Assembly (NCBI GenBank): GCA_905210085.1
Contig: CAJLVJ010000008.1
Span: forward strand, 1-51,687
Source of the DNA: an uncultured Collinsella sp.
Lineage (GTDB): Bacteria > Actinomycetota > Coriobacteriia > Coriobacteriales > Coriobacteriaceae
Direction: 5' to 3'
DNA: 51,687 nt
Shown here one piece after another: positions 43,978 through 51,687 of the stretch. A program made the translations under genes and the position numbers. The stretch's first letter is position 1; the number at the start of each line of letters is the position of its first letter. The notes under the pieces are model-generated. The model made no database searches. It was not told where the DNA came from and worked only from the letters and a program-made list of their open reading frames with translations.

Positions 43978-44347
43978 TACCAACCAAGACAAGACCGCCC
44001 GCACGCCGCGCCTGACGATCGACCAGAACGCTACGCCGGCAGGCGAGTCCGCCGACACCAAGCCCGAGGCCGGCGAGCAGCACGACAGCGCCGCCAACGA
44101 CTTTGACGAGGCCATGGGTCTCATCAAAGGTACAGGCGCTGCTGTCTGGAGCTACGCCGTGCGCCACCCCAATACTACGCTCGGCGCCTTGGCAGGCTTT
44201 ATCCTCGCCGTGCTGGTACTTACGTTGGGTCTGTGGGACACGCTCGTCATCGCATTCTTTGTGCTGATCGGCGCCGTGATCGGCCAGATTCGCGACGGCG
44301 AGAACGGGATCGTCAACTTCTTCGGCCGTCTGTTTAGCGGCCGCTAA
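43970..44347 (+). CDS. DUF2273 small membrane protein
   Basis: 125 residues from GTG 43970, overlapping the end of amaP. The first 60 residues are hydrophilic and low-complexity, then two closely spaced membrane helices (LGALAGFILAVLVLTLGL and LVIAFFVLIGAVIG) and the family ending GENGIVNFFGRLFSGR. Members accompany AmaP and Asp23 in the envelope-stress operon; the molecular role is not known. The extended acidic N terminus is longer than in most relatives. Confidence 0.82.
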   Translation: MSDTNQDKTARTPRLTIDQNATPAGESADTKPEAGEQHDSAANDFDEAMGLIKGTGAAVWSYAVRHPNTTLGALAGFILAVLVLTLGLWDTLVIAFFVLIGAVIGQIRDGENGIVNFFGRLFSGR

Positions 44348-44391
44348 TATGAATTCGACTGTCGCATCCGCGGCAGGCATGAGGAGGAACC

Positions 44392-44916
44392 ATGGCTTTT
44401 AACACGAAGGTCGATGTGGCCGATACCGAGCTCGAGGCGAATGAGGCCGTCGCCGATGCCGGGGACGTAACGCTCGAGGACGAGGCGCTCGTCGAGGCCG
44501 AGTCCGATGCGGACGAGGACAACGAGGAGATGGACGAGGAGGCGGACGAGTCCGAGGACTCGCTGACCTATTCCAACGGCGTGATCGAGAAGATCGTCGC
44601 CATGGCCACCCGCGAGGTGCCGCATGTTCTGGGCATGAAGGGTAACCTTATGCACTTTGTGCAGGAACAGTTTGGTGCCGAGAACCTGACCAAGGGCGTG
44701 ACGGTTGAGGTCACCGATGACAACCGCGTGGTCGTCAACATCTCGGTCATCATCGAGTACGGCGCCTATGCGCCTGCGATCTTTGACGACGTTAAGGCGC
44801 GCGTCACCGAGCGTCTGGCCGCGATGACCGGCCTTGAGGTGGCAGGCGTCAACCTGCGCATCGAGGATGTCATCACCCCCGAGGAGTACGAGCATCGCAC
44901 CAGCCAGCACGAGTAA
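44392..44916 (+). CDS. Asp23/Gls24 family envelope stress protein
   Basis: 174 residues. Residues 1-55 are an acidic low-complexity tail (DADEDNEEMDEEADESED). The Asp23 domain starts at LTYSNGVIEKIVAMATREVPHV and includes VNISVIIEYGAYAPAIFDDVKARV and a C-terminal GLEVAGVNLRIEDVI. The protein coats the inner membrane surface in complex with AmaP in other species and responds to envelope stress. AGGAGGA precedes ATG 44392. A small palindrome starts inside its stop codon and a strong terminator follows. Confidence 0.9.
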   Translation: MAFNTKVDVADTELEANEAVADAGDVTLEDEALVEAESDADEDNEEMDEEADESEDSLTYSNGVIEKIVAMATREVPHVLGMKGNLMHFVQEQFGAENLTKGVTVEVTDDNRVVVNISVIIEYGAYAPAIFDDVKARVTERLAAMTGLEVAGVNLRIEDVITPEEYEHRTSQHE

Positions 44917-44950
44917 CCTACCAAATAGGGACAGGTTTGTTTCGATAGGT
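44915..44950. repeat. Small hairpin with GGGACAGG core, at a stop codon
   Basis: AACCTACCAAA (from 44915) is partly complementary to TTCGATAGGTT (to about 44951); core TAGGGACAGGTTTG. The left arm overlaps the TAA of the Asp23 gene. A TTTACCTGCGAAAA tail follows. Confidence 0.65.
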
Positions 44951-44968
44951 TTTACCTGCGAAAACGCT

Positions 44969-45010
44969 AAACGGTCGACCGCGCAAGCAAAAGTGCGGTC
45001 GACCGTTTTC
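44969..45010 (+). terminator. Intrinsic terminator of the amaP-asp23 operon
   Basis: AAACGGTCGACCGC (44969-44982) pairs perfectly with GCGGTCGACCGTTT (44995-45008); 12-base loop. Confidence 0.85.
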
Positions 45011-45123
45011 TATATGCCCCCGATGCAGGCATACCGCTCGTCTAACTAAGGGTTGCAATCTTCGCGTTCCGCGTTACCCTAATGGGCGCATTGTTTCCAA
45101 ATTGTTAACGAAGGGTTGCCGTA

Positions 45124-46146
45124 ATGGCCGACGAACACGAGACCGAAAGCAAGGCATGGGCGATTGAAGCCGCTGCGGCAGAGGCGGCGTCGCGTGCCGC
45201 CGAGGAGATGCATCGTCCTCCGGTGGTGCCGATGGAGCGCGTTGTCGGTCGCGAGGATATCGAACGTGGCGAGCGCGCCGGCCGCAAGCGCAGCCAGGAG
45301 CCAGGCTTTCCGCGCTTTTTTGCCGAGCTCAATCTGGGCCTGGTCCTCACGGCGTTCGCCATCGTGGCCTTTAAAACTCCCAATCACTTTGCCTTCGGCG
45401 GCACCTCGGGCGTGTCGGTCATTCTTTCCACGCTGTTCCCGACTCTGCCCGTCGGCGTCTTTATGTGGATTATCAACGCGGTCCTGGTCATCCTGGGTTT
45501 TATCTTTTTGGAGCGCAAGGCAATCCTTTGGAGCGTCTTTGCCTCGTTTGCGCTTTCGGCCTACGTCTCGCTGTTTGAGCTCTTCATTCCGTCGGATGTT
45601 TCGATGACGGGCGATATGTGGCTCGACCTGTGTTTTGCCGTCATCTTGCCGGCGCTGGGCAGTGCCATTGTCTTTGACATTGGCGCCTCGACGGGCGGCA
45701 CCGACATCCTTGCCATGATTCTCAAACGCCGCACGACGCTTGAGATCGGCCGTGCCCTGTTGCTGGTCGATATCGGCATCGTGACCATTGCGGCTTTCCT
45801 GTATGGCCCGCGCATCGGCCTGTACTGCGTGCTCGGTCTGTTTGCCAAGACGCTTGTGGTCGACAAGGCTATCGAGAGCATTCACCTTCGTAAGGTCTGC
45901 ACGATCATTTGCTCCGAGCCCCTTAAGGTCGAGGAGTTTATCGTCAAGCATCTCAACCGCACGGCAACGATCAGCCGTGGCTACGGCGCTTTCTCGGGCA
46001 AGTGCGTCACGGTGATTATGAGCGTGCTGAGCCGTCGCGAGGCAGTGCAACTGCGCCGCTATACCCGCGATATCGATCCGAATGCGTTTATCACGATCGT
46101 TGACAGCTCCGAGATTGTGGGCAAGGGCTTCCGCGGCACGAACTAG
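45124..46146 (+). CDS. YitT family membrane protein
   Basis: 340 residues. A hydrophilic N-terminal stretch of about 65 residues (Glu/Ala/Arg-rich) precedes five membrane helices with the family motif GASTGGTDILAMILKRRT, then a cytoplasmic DUF2179 domain (GYGAFSGKCVTVIMSVLSRRE, ending DSSEIVGKGFRG). The role of YitT proteins is not established. Start ATG 45124; AACGAAGGG upstream. The long leader is unusual for the family. Single gene. Confidence 0.88.
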   Translation: MADEHETESKAWAIEAAAAEAASRAAEEMHRPPVVPMERVVGREDIERGERAGRKRSQEPGFPRFFAELNLGLVLTAFAIVAFKTPNHFAFGGTSGVSVILSTLFPTLPVGVFMWIINAVLVILGFIFLERKAILWSVFASFALSAYVSLFELFIPSDVSMTGDMWLDLCFAVILPALGSAIVFDIGASTGGTDILAMILKRRTTLEIGRALLLVDIGIVTIAAFLYGPRIGLYCVLGLFAKTLVVDKAIESIHLRKVCTIICSEPLKVEEFIVKHLNRTATISRGYGAFSGKCVTVIMSVLSRREAVQLRRYTRDIDPNAFITIVDSSEIVGKGFRGTN

Positions 46147-46296
46147 CGCGGATATACCCTTCGAATCGTTGAATAAAGCTGCCTACGTTGCAAATCGGTC
46201 ATCTTGGGGTATTTGTCCCCACATTGGGCGATAATGTTGCCAAAGACATCGTTTGCGATCCAGGTGATTCGCTCTAGATACGAAGGGATGATTTCG

Positions 46297-47553
46297 ATGT
46301 TCTGTTCGCAGTGTGGCGCCCCCATGGGCGATAACGACAAGTTCTGCGGCGCGTGCGGTGCTCCTAATACCGAGGCCAAGGCCGCCGGCCCCGCCCCCCA
46401 GGGACAGTCTCAGCCCCAGCAGTTTGTTCCGCAACCGCCCGTGGCGAATGCGCCAAAGGGCTGTGTGGCTCAGGCGTTCCAAGACATGACCAAGACTCCG
46501 GGCGTGCTTCAGCGTGTATGCCAAATCGCGTTTTTGCCGGCGCTGATTTGCGTTGTGTCGGTGCTCGTGCTGTTCATTCCCGTTATCGGCGGTATTGCAG
46601 CTGCCATCGGCTTTTTGGCTGCCTACGTGGCGAGCGTGTGCGGTTCTGGCTTTGGCATCGAGTGGGGTCGCGATCTGTCGCTTAAGATCGATGACGGCAT
46701 GGATCGTCCGTTGATGCGTTCCACGTCGTTTGGTCTCGGAGTCTTTTCGAGCGTTATCTCGGTCGTGCTCGAGGTTATCGCTGTCATTCCCGTTGTTGGT
46801 GTAGTGCTTTCGCTGGTGGAGAGCGTGATAATTGGCGCTGCGGGCTCGTATTCGTATTACGGCTCTTATGTACTCGAGGCCGCGCTGTTTGGCTCGCTTG
46901 GCTTGCTTGTCCTGGCTATGATTGCCACGGCGGTCCTGGGAGTCTTCTTTAAGATGTTTGCCGACATCGCCGTGATGCACTTTGCGGTGACCGGTCGCGT
47001 CGAGAGCGCGTTTTCGCTCGATAAGGTCTGGACGGCCTTTAAGAACAATAAGACCAAGCTGTTCTGCGCTTCGTTCCTTCCCGAGTTTTTGACGGGCTTG
47101 GTCGCCAACGTTGTTACATGGATCTTGACAGCCGTCTTTGGCGCCATTGCCTCTGTCGGTATGTATAGCTACTACTATCGTCCTACGGGTATTGAGGCAA
47201 TTGTTACCGGCGGCATCACGCTCGTGCTGTTCCTAGTGCTGGTCGCTTTTGTTACCGTATTTCTTACGGTCTTTGGCAAGATGCTCAAGCACCGTGCCGT
47301 TGGCTACTGGGCCGCACGTTATGCAAGCGAGTGGGCCGAGGAGAACAAGGACGACGTCCTGACTTTTGTATTGCCCTTCGAGAAGAAGTTCGCCGCTTCG
47401 GGTTACAGTGCTCCGGATACTTCGCCAACGCCGAAGCCTGAGCCCACGTCGAACCCTGAGCCCGCGCCCGAGCCGGAGCCTGCGCCCGAGCCGGCGCCTG
47501 CACCTGAGCCGGCGTCCGAGTCAAGCTCCGACGAGGACCCTCGGGACGAGTAG
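46297..47553 (+). CDS. Zinc-ribbon membrane protein (DUF4013-like)
   Basis: 418 residues from ATG 46297 (GAAGGGATG upstream; ATG 46288 and 46204 are in frame but fit less well). MFCSQCGAPMGDNDKFCGACG is a double CxxC zinc ribbon. A Gln/Pro linker leads to six membrane helices of the DUF4013 kind. The C terminus (about 375-418) is a Pro-Glu/Pro-Ala repeat (PEPAPEPEPAPEPAPAPEP) that ends in acidic residues. The job is unknown; zinc-ribbon membrane proteins often scaffold partners. Convergent with the M20 gene across a strong terminator. Confidence 0.8.
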   Translation: MFCSQCGAPMGDNDKFCGACGAPNTEAKAAGPAPQGQSQPQQFVPQPPVANAPKGCVAQAFQDMTKTPGVLQRVCQIAFLPALICVVSVLVLFIPVIGGIAAAIGFLAAYVASVCGSGFGIEWGRDLSLKIDDGMDRPLMRSTSFGLGVFSSVISVVLEVIAVIPVVGVVLSLVESVIIGAAGSYSYYGSYVLEAALFGSLGLLVLAMIATAVLGVFFKMFADIAVMHFAVTGRVESAFSLDKVWTAFKNNKTKLFCASFLPEFLTGLVANVVTWILTAVFGAIASVGMYSYYYRPTGIEAIVTGGITLVLFLVLVAFVTVFLTVFGKMLKHRAVGYWAARYASEWAEENKDDVLTFVLPFEKKFAASGYSAPDTSPTPKPEPTSNPEPAPEPEPAPEPAPAPEPASESSSDEDPRDE

Positions 47554-47565
47554 CCCTGCCGCCTG

Positions 47566-47590
47566 CCATTTGGGGACGGGGTTGAAATGG
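47566..47590. repeat. GGGGACGGGG-type hairpin
   Basis: CCATTT (47566-47571) and AAATGG (47585-47590) pair around GGGGACGGGGTTG, 12 bases after the zinc-ribbon gene stop. Confidence 0.55.
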
Positions 47591-47607
47591 TAGAAATAGC
47601 GCTTGAC

Positions 47608-47660
47608 AAATAATGAGAGGGCGGATGTTCGTTCCAACATCCGCCCTCTCATTATTTTGA
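47608..47660. terminator. Bidirectional terminator, 22-bp perfect stem
   Basis: Arms 47608-47629 (begins AAATAATGAGAGGGCGG) and 47636-47657 pair perfectly around CGTTCC. A T run follows in both directions, between convergent genes. Confidence 0.9.
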
Positions 47661-47685
47661 ATGTGTGTTTGAAGAATCTTGCAGT

Positions 47686-49149
47686 CTACTCGCCATGCTT
47701 CTCCTCGTGGCGAGCAGCAGCCCGCGCATCGTGGATGCCTTTGATTGCGGCATGGCGGGCGGTGCGGGCGTCGTGCATGGCGTCGCGGGCCTCGGCGGCC
47801 GTCGCCTTGGCAGAGCGCAGCTTGGCTGCCAGGTCGGGATTGGTCTCGGCAACCGCGGCGATCGTGGGGCCGTCGAGCTCTTCTTGCGTGGGCTCGGCAA
47901 AAAAGTCGATGGCATACTGAGCGGCTACCATGGAGCCCTTGGCGAGCACGCTCTCGTCGATCTTATAGAAGCAGGAGTGCTGGGCATAGGTGGCGCCAAT
48001 CTGGGGGTTGCGCGTGCCAACAAAGGCGAGCACGCCCGGTACGCGACGCAGGTACTCCGAGAAGTCCTCGCCCGAAAGCGTGCCGCGGTAATGGCCCTCG
48101 CCCGCGGGGCCCAAGCACTTGAGCACAGCTTGGCGGCAGCGCTCGCTCGAGGCGGCATCGTTTTCGACCTTGTAGTTGGCAATGGTGTAGTCGGTGAGTT
48201 CGGCCTCGGCGCCTAGTGCTGCTGCGGTGTGCTCCACGATGCGGCGCATAAGCTCGGGCATCTCTTCATGCGTCTTGTCGCCATAGGTGCGCACCGTGCC
48301 GGCGAGGTACGCCGTGCCGGCGATAACGTTGCGCGCGGTGCCGCCATGCAGCTCGCCGACGGTGATGACGGCGGGTTCGTAGGGGCTAATCTCGCGCGAG
48401 ACGATGGTCTGCAGGGCGTTGACGATTTCGGCGGCAACCATAACGGCATCGTGGCCGCGCTGGGGCATGGCGCCATGGCACGAGGTGCCGCGGACGTCGA
48501 TGCGGAACCAGTCGGTGTTTGCCATGCGCGGGCCGGGCTCGCAGCTTACGGTGCCGGCATCGACCTCGCTCCAGATGTGCGCGGCGTAGGCGCCGTCGAC
48601 GCCATCGAGTACGCCCGTGCCGATCATGAGTTTGGCTCCCTGGCCGTTTTCCTCGCTGGGCTGGAATACGATGCGAATCTCGCCGTGGATGTCATCGGTC
48701 ATGTGGCGCAGAATCTGCAGCGTGCCGAGCATCATGGCGATATGGCAGTCGTGACCGCAGGCGTGCATGCAGCCCTCGTTGACGCTGGCGAACTCCTCGC
48801 CGGTCTGCTCGGTGACAGGCAGGGCGTCGATATCGGCGCGCAGCAGGATACGGCGGCGCGGCGTGCCGTCCTCGCGGTAGGCATCCGGCGCGGTACCGCG
48901 AAGCGTCGCCACCAGGCCCGTCTTGAGCGGACGCTCGTAGGGGATATTCATGGCGTCGAGCTGGTTGGCGATGTCGGAAGTCGTGCGCTCCTCGGCAAGG
49001 CTCAGCTCCGGGTGCTTATGGAAGTGCCGGCGCTGCTTGATGATATAGGGCTCAAACTCGGCGGCGATATCTCGGATGGCCGCGGTGACGTCGTCTGCCG
49101 CGCGAACCTCGGTTGCCGCCATAATTTGCTGTGCCTTGGTCTTCGTCAT
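47686..49149 (-). CDS. M20 family amidohydrolase (N-acyl amino acid / peptide hydrolase)
   Basis: 487 residues from ATG 49149; the frame runs to 49542 but the upstream part overlaps the divergent gene's start. M20D/HipO-like metallohydrolase: LRADIDALPVTE, GCMHACGHDCHIAMML (zinc ligands), FQPSEENGQGAKLMI with the catalytic Glu, and a lid domain with GTSCHGAMPQRGHDA. The last 60 residues are an Ala/Arg-rich helical tail beyond the usual family end. Such enzymes release amino acids from N-acyl or short peptide substrates. It shares a divergent promoter region with the YtcJ-like gene. Confidence 0.88.
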   Translation of the reverse strand: MTKTKAQQIMAATEVRAADDVTAAIRDIAAEFEPYIIKQRRHFHKHPELSLAEERTTSDIANQLDAMNIPYERPLKTGLVATLRGTAPDAYREDGTPRRRILLRADIDALPVTEQTGEEFASVNEGCMHACGHDCHIAMMLGTLQILRHMTDDIHGEIRIVFQPSEENGQGAKLMIGTGVLDGVDGAYAAHIWSEVDAGTVSCEPGPRMANTDWFRIDVRGTSCHGAMPQRGHDAVMVAAEIVNALQTIVSREISPYEPAVITVGELHGGTARNVIAGTAYLAGTVRTYGDKTHEEMPELMRRIVEHTAAALGAEAELTDYTIANYKVENDAASSERCRQAVLKCLGPAGEGHYRGTLSGEDFSEYLRRVPGVLAFVGTRNPQIGATYAQHSCFYKIDESVLAKGSMVAAQYAIDFFAEPTQEELDGPTIAAVAETNPDLAAKLRSAKATAAEARDAMHDARTARHAAIKGIHDARAAARHEEKHGE

Positions 49150-49317
49150 GGTCGATTTGCTCCTTGTTGGCTCGATCGCAAAATCGTACAGGCTCTCTCC
49201 AGTATGCCACCTGCCGCTAGGGCTGGTAAAGTTGCCGTTTGCCGCTTGGGGTTTTGTTGCAAGGGTGGGGGAGTACACTCGGGAGTGTTGAATTTCCTGC
49301 CAGAGATGGGGATGCCC

Positions 49318-50955
49318 ATGCAACATATCGATCGGATTATCCGCTCCAAGAACGTCTTTACCGCGCAAGACGGTATCGATACCGCCCGCGAGCTGGCGAT
49401 TGCCATTGCGGGCGATCGCATCGTCGCGGTCGGCACGCCCGATGACGTGATTGCCGCCGCCCCTGCTGCCACGCCGGTGGTCGACTACGGCGAGCAATTC
49501 ATCTGCCCCGGTTTCCATGATGCGCACCTGCACTTCTTCCATACCTCGGTCGGTTCCTCGCCGTACATGCTCATGGATATGGGCACGTCAGAGGCGGCAC
49601 TGGTGCAGCATGCGCTCGAGTTTTCCCAAGGCTTGCCCGATGACGCCTGGGTCGTGACCCAGGGCTGGCGCGATTACCGCTGGGATCCGCCCGAGCATCC
49701 TACCAAGGCTTCCCTCGACGCCGCCTTCCCCGATCGCCCCTGTGTTATGTATTCGGGCGATGGGCATACCCTGTGGCTCAACAGCCGCGCACTCGAAGCC
49801 CTCGGCGTGACGCGCGACAGCGAGCCTCCGGCGGGTGGCAGTTACGACAAGGATGCAAATGGCGAACTCACGGGTATCGCTCACGAGGCTGCGGCCATGC
49901 AGCTGCTGCCGCGCTGTCTTGAGTGGCTGGGCGAGGACCGCATCGCGAGCGCTTACGCCGACCAGATGAAGCGTATGGCCGAGCAAGGCATCACCTCGAT
50001 TTGCGACATGTCGCTCATGCCCATGCCGGGCTGCGACTTTATTCGCGACGATGTTTACGACAAGCTGCAGGCCGCCGGCAAGCTGGGCATCCGTGCCCAT
50101 CTGTTTCCCACGCTGCTGGACGACCAATCGCGCTTGGAAGAACTCCAGACCCGCTATGCGAACAACGCGCTGCTCTCGGCGCCAGGCTTTAAACAGTTCT
50201 TCGACGGCGTGTCGAGCGAGCATACCGCATACCTCACTGAGCCCTATACCAACCCGCGCTTCCCGGGCGACCAGGGTCGTCTGACGGTTCCCGTCGAGCG
50301 CATGCGCAAGTTGGTTCTGGCGGCAGCCGAGCGCGGCCACACCGTGCGCATCCACGTTATCGGCGATGGTGCCATTCATGCTGCGCTCGATATCTTTGAG
50401 GAGGTGGCAGAGCTCTACGGTCTGCCCCCGCACGGTCATAACACGCTTGAGCATCTGGAGAATCTGCTGCCCGAGGACATCGATCGTCTGCGCAAGCTCA
50501 ACGTCATTGCCTCGAGCCAGCCTTGCCACATCACGCTCGACCCGGGTGGCCCGGAGCGCGACCTGGGCCTGGAGCGCAGCCGCATCATGTGGCCGTTTGC
50601 GACCTATAAGCAGCGCGGCATCCGCCAAGCTTTCGGTACCGATAGCCCCATCACAGCCGTTACCAGCATGAACGTGCTCTACACGGCTATCACGCGCCAA
50701 GACCCCCGCAGCCACTGGCCCGAGGGCGGCTGGCTCCCCAGCGAGCGCATCGACGCGGCTACAGCTCTGCGCAGCTACACCCTGGGCAGCGCCTACGCAG
50801 CAGGTGACGAGCAAAACCTCGGCAGCCTGGAGCCCGGCAAATACGCCGACCTGGTAGTCCTGGACCAAAACCCGCTCACCGTTGACCCCCAAGAGCTCCA
50901 AGACACCAAAGTTCAGGCCACCTACCTGGCAGGCAACTTGATTTACGAGCGCTAA
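49318..50955 (+). CDS. YtcJ-like amidohydrolase
   Basis: 545 residues of the amidohydrolase superfamily (metal-dependent TIM barrel). Metal and active-site motifs: CPGFHDAHLHFFH, GDGHTLWLNS, HVIGDGAIHAALD, HNTLEHLENL and FGTDSPIT. The C terminus (SLEPGKYADLVVLDQNPL) is the usual composite beta domain. YtcJ proteins have no agreed substrate; relatives hydrolyse N-acyl or urea-type bonds. Start is uncertain: ATGs at 49306, 49312 and 49318 are all in frame with no strong ribosome site; 49318 (MQHIDRIIRSKNVFT) gives the usual N terminus. Confidence 0.85.
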   Translation: MQHIDRIIRSKNVFTAQDGIDTARELAIAIAGDRIVAVGTPDDVIAAAPAATPVVDYGEQFICPGFHDAHLHFFHTSVGSSPYMLMDMGTSEAALVQHALEFSQGLPDDAWVVTQGWRDYRWDPPEHPTKASLDAAFPDRPCVMYSGDGHTLWLNSRALEALGVTRDSEPPAGGSYDKDANGELTGIAHEAAAMQLLPRCLEWLGEDRIASAYADQMKRMAEQGITSICDMSLMPMPGCDFIRDDVYDKLQAAGKLGIRAHLFPTLLDDQSRLEELQTRYANNALLSAPGFKQFFDGVSSEHTAYLTEPYTNPRFPGDQGRLTVPVERMRKLVLAAAERGHTVRIHVIGDGAIHAALDIFEEVAELYGLPPHGHNTLEHLENLLPEDIDRLRKLNVIASSQPCHITLDPGGPERDLGLERSRIMWPFATYKQRGIRQAFGTDSPITAVTSMNVLYTAITRQDPRSHWPEGGWLPSERIDAATALRSYTLGSAYAAGDEQNLGSLEPGKYADLVVLDQNPLTVDPQELQDTKVQATYLAGNLIYER

Positions 50956-51200
50956 TAATCATGCCGTACCGTTAAGCGCGGCTCGGGCAGCCTATTTTGG
51001 GATGGCGCTCGAGCCGCGTTTGTATATCGGTGGGGACTCGCTATGAGCGTCCCTGCTCTGCTTGATTTGAGCGTAGGGTGGGGCGCCGCTGCCCCGCGCA
51101 TTTAATTTGGACATCAGCAATGCCGTCTCTTGGTGTTTTGCATACTTTCCATTGCAGATTGCATAAAAAGGCTGGGATGTTCTTTCTGGTCCTGATGTAC

Positions 51201-51467
51201 CCCCGCCTGGGCCGTGCAAAAAAACGGAGTATTCAGCACCGCAAGCCCCGCCGGTGCCGCTGCAGTTGAGTAACATTGCGGAGATTGACGTCATTTTGGG
51301 GTCCGACGTGGCGCGAGGCACGCTTGTTTGTCTCGACGAGCTCTGTCTACCGACCCAAATCGCCGGTCGAAGGCGTCTTTGGGACCAATATGGTGTGTCC
51401 GGCGCGTATGCAGCCGCCCTGGCCTGCTGAATACTCCCAAAAATGCACGGTGCTCCCTGGGGGACCC
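51201..51467. repeat. Spaced inverted repeat, copy 2 (GGAGTATTCAGCA family)
   Basis: Left arm 51215-51239 begins GTGCAAAAAAA and ends CGGAGTATTCAGCA; right arm 51425-51448 reads TGCTGAATACTCCC and ends ATGCAC. The loop is 185 bases, unrelated to the loop of copy 1. Flanking CCTGGG/CCCTGG motifs lie outside the arms as in copy 1. Confidence 0.75.
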
Positions 51468-51580
51468 GTGCGCGCGACGAACACCATGCCCATGTCGCTA
51501 TCCGCATCGCCATTTTGCTGTACTGACTTTTCTGAATACCGGGCCCGATAACGTTGACTCAGCTCCCGTGTGGCGCCGGA

Positions 51581-51687
51581 GGGGCGGGGCATAAGGTTTC
51601 CTGCTCGGGCAGTCCTGCTCGCACGAAGGCCACATTAAGTGGCCTTCGGCTCGTGCGGAACTCGCGATAAACCTTATGCCCCGCCCC
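51581..51687. repeat. Nested palindrome ending at the window edge
   Basis: Outer arms 51581-51599 (begins GGGGCGGGGCATAAGG) and 51669-51687 are perfect 19-bp complements; the second ends at the last base of the window. Inside, CGAAGGCCAC/GTGGCCTTCG (51624-51633 with 51639-51648) and GCACGA/TCGTGC (51621-51626 with 51651-51656) form an inner hairpin. Confidence 0.75.

Larger units (their letters stand above)
50956..51687. other. Right-end intergenic region with two repeat elements
   Basis: No supported gene. An open frame at 50992-51513 (minus) runs through the inverted repeat and shows no domain. The region contains a second copy of the spaced inverted repeat (51201-51467) and ends in a nested palindrome (51581-51687). 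Confidence 0.6.

Noticed and set aside
48229..49317. N-terminal extension of the YtcJ-like gene (908-codon frame)
   Set aside because: The upstream part is the antisense of the M20 gene; the family N terminus begins at 49318.
50992..51513. 173-codon open frame at the right end
   Set aside because: It spans both arms of the spaced inverted repeat, has no domain and no ribosome site.

Overview
The window looks like an intestinal Coriobacteriia chromosome, most like Collinsella. This is inferred from GC-rich coding sequence, protein resemblance (SEC-C methionine aminopeptidase, AmaP/DUF2273/Asp23 operon, DUF6020 membrane protein, giant acyl-CoA dehydratase activase) and the typical small intergenic palindromes; no database search was possible. 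The first ~1.45 kb does not fit: it carries a TolC-like coiled-coil gene of lower GC, Lachnospiraceae character, joined inside an FtsX-type permease gene at about 1450-1475, most simply a chimeric join.

Layout. 1.5-2.8 kb: 3' part of an FtsX permease. 3.3-7.2 kb: phosphofructokinase, a membrane-anchored Ntn (choloylglycine-type) hydrolase and an M18 aminopeptidase. 7.4-11.3 kb: 2-hydroxyacid dehydrogenase, map, a radical SAM protein, an alpha/beta hydrolase. 11.5-13.8 kb: a degenerate-GGDEF/receiver/HD-GYP protein followed by an Hpt protein. 13.9-18.2 kb (minus strand): a polar amino acid ABC transporter operon (Tat-type lipoprotein, two permeases, ATPase) ending in a class I glutamine amidotransferase of the gamma-glutamyl-GABA hydrolase type. 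18.7-20.5 kb: dxs. 20.7-24.3 kb: HD hydrolase, CmpB-type membrane protein, then amt and a PII protein. 24.3-26.5 kb: HAD phosphatase, a 41-residue membrane peptide locus, TetR regulator. 26.5-32.4 kb: 1593-residue acyl-CoA dehydratase activase and a 3-hydroxyacyl-CoA dehydrogenase. 32.5-33.6 kb: sulfotransferase remnant and an orphan protein. 33.8-36.8 kb: DUF389 protein and OPT transporter. 37.1-42.3 kb: coaX, dCMP deaminase, NifU-domain protein, lgt, DUF6020 protein. 42.5-46.1 kb: YebC, amaP-DUF2273-asp23, YitT. 46.3-50.9 kb: zinc-ribbon membrane protein, M20 and YtcJ-type amidohydrolases.

How the parts work together: nitrogen handling recurs (glutamate/glutamine-type uptake plus glutamyl amidohydrolase, amt with PII, OPT peptide uptake, M18 and M20 peptidases), as expected for an amino-acid-fermenting gut anaerobe. 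The activase and 3-hydroxyacyl-CoA dehydrogenase point to 2- or 3-hydroxyacyl-CoA chemistry.

Most unusual content is between genes. (1) A putative type I toxin-antitoxin locus (about 25274-25590): a 41-residue membrane peptide whose Shine-Dalgarno sits in a hairpin, whose 5' and 3' untranslated regions share a perfect 10-bp complementarity, and which is opposed by a candidate antisense promoter; it is bracketed by two near-identical palindromes. (2) Six 15-base words in strictly alternating orientation with a 40-base period (18397-18612). (3) About a dozen short hairpins with a near-constant core (GGGACAGG or relatives) but stems that differ from place to place, half of them starting at or just after a stop codon. 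(4) Two paired copies of a spaced inverted repeat and two nested-palindrome elements near the two ends of the window. No rRNA, tRNA, CRISPR array, transposase or prophage gene was seen.
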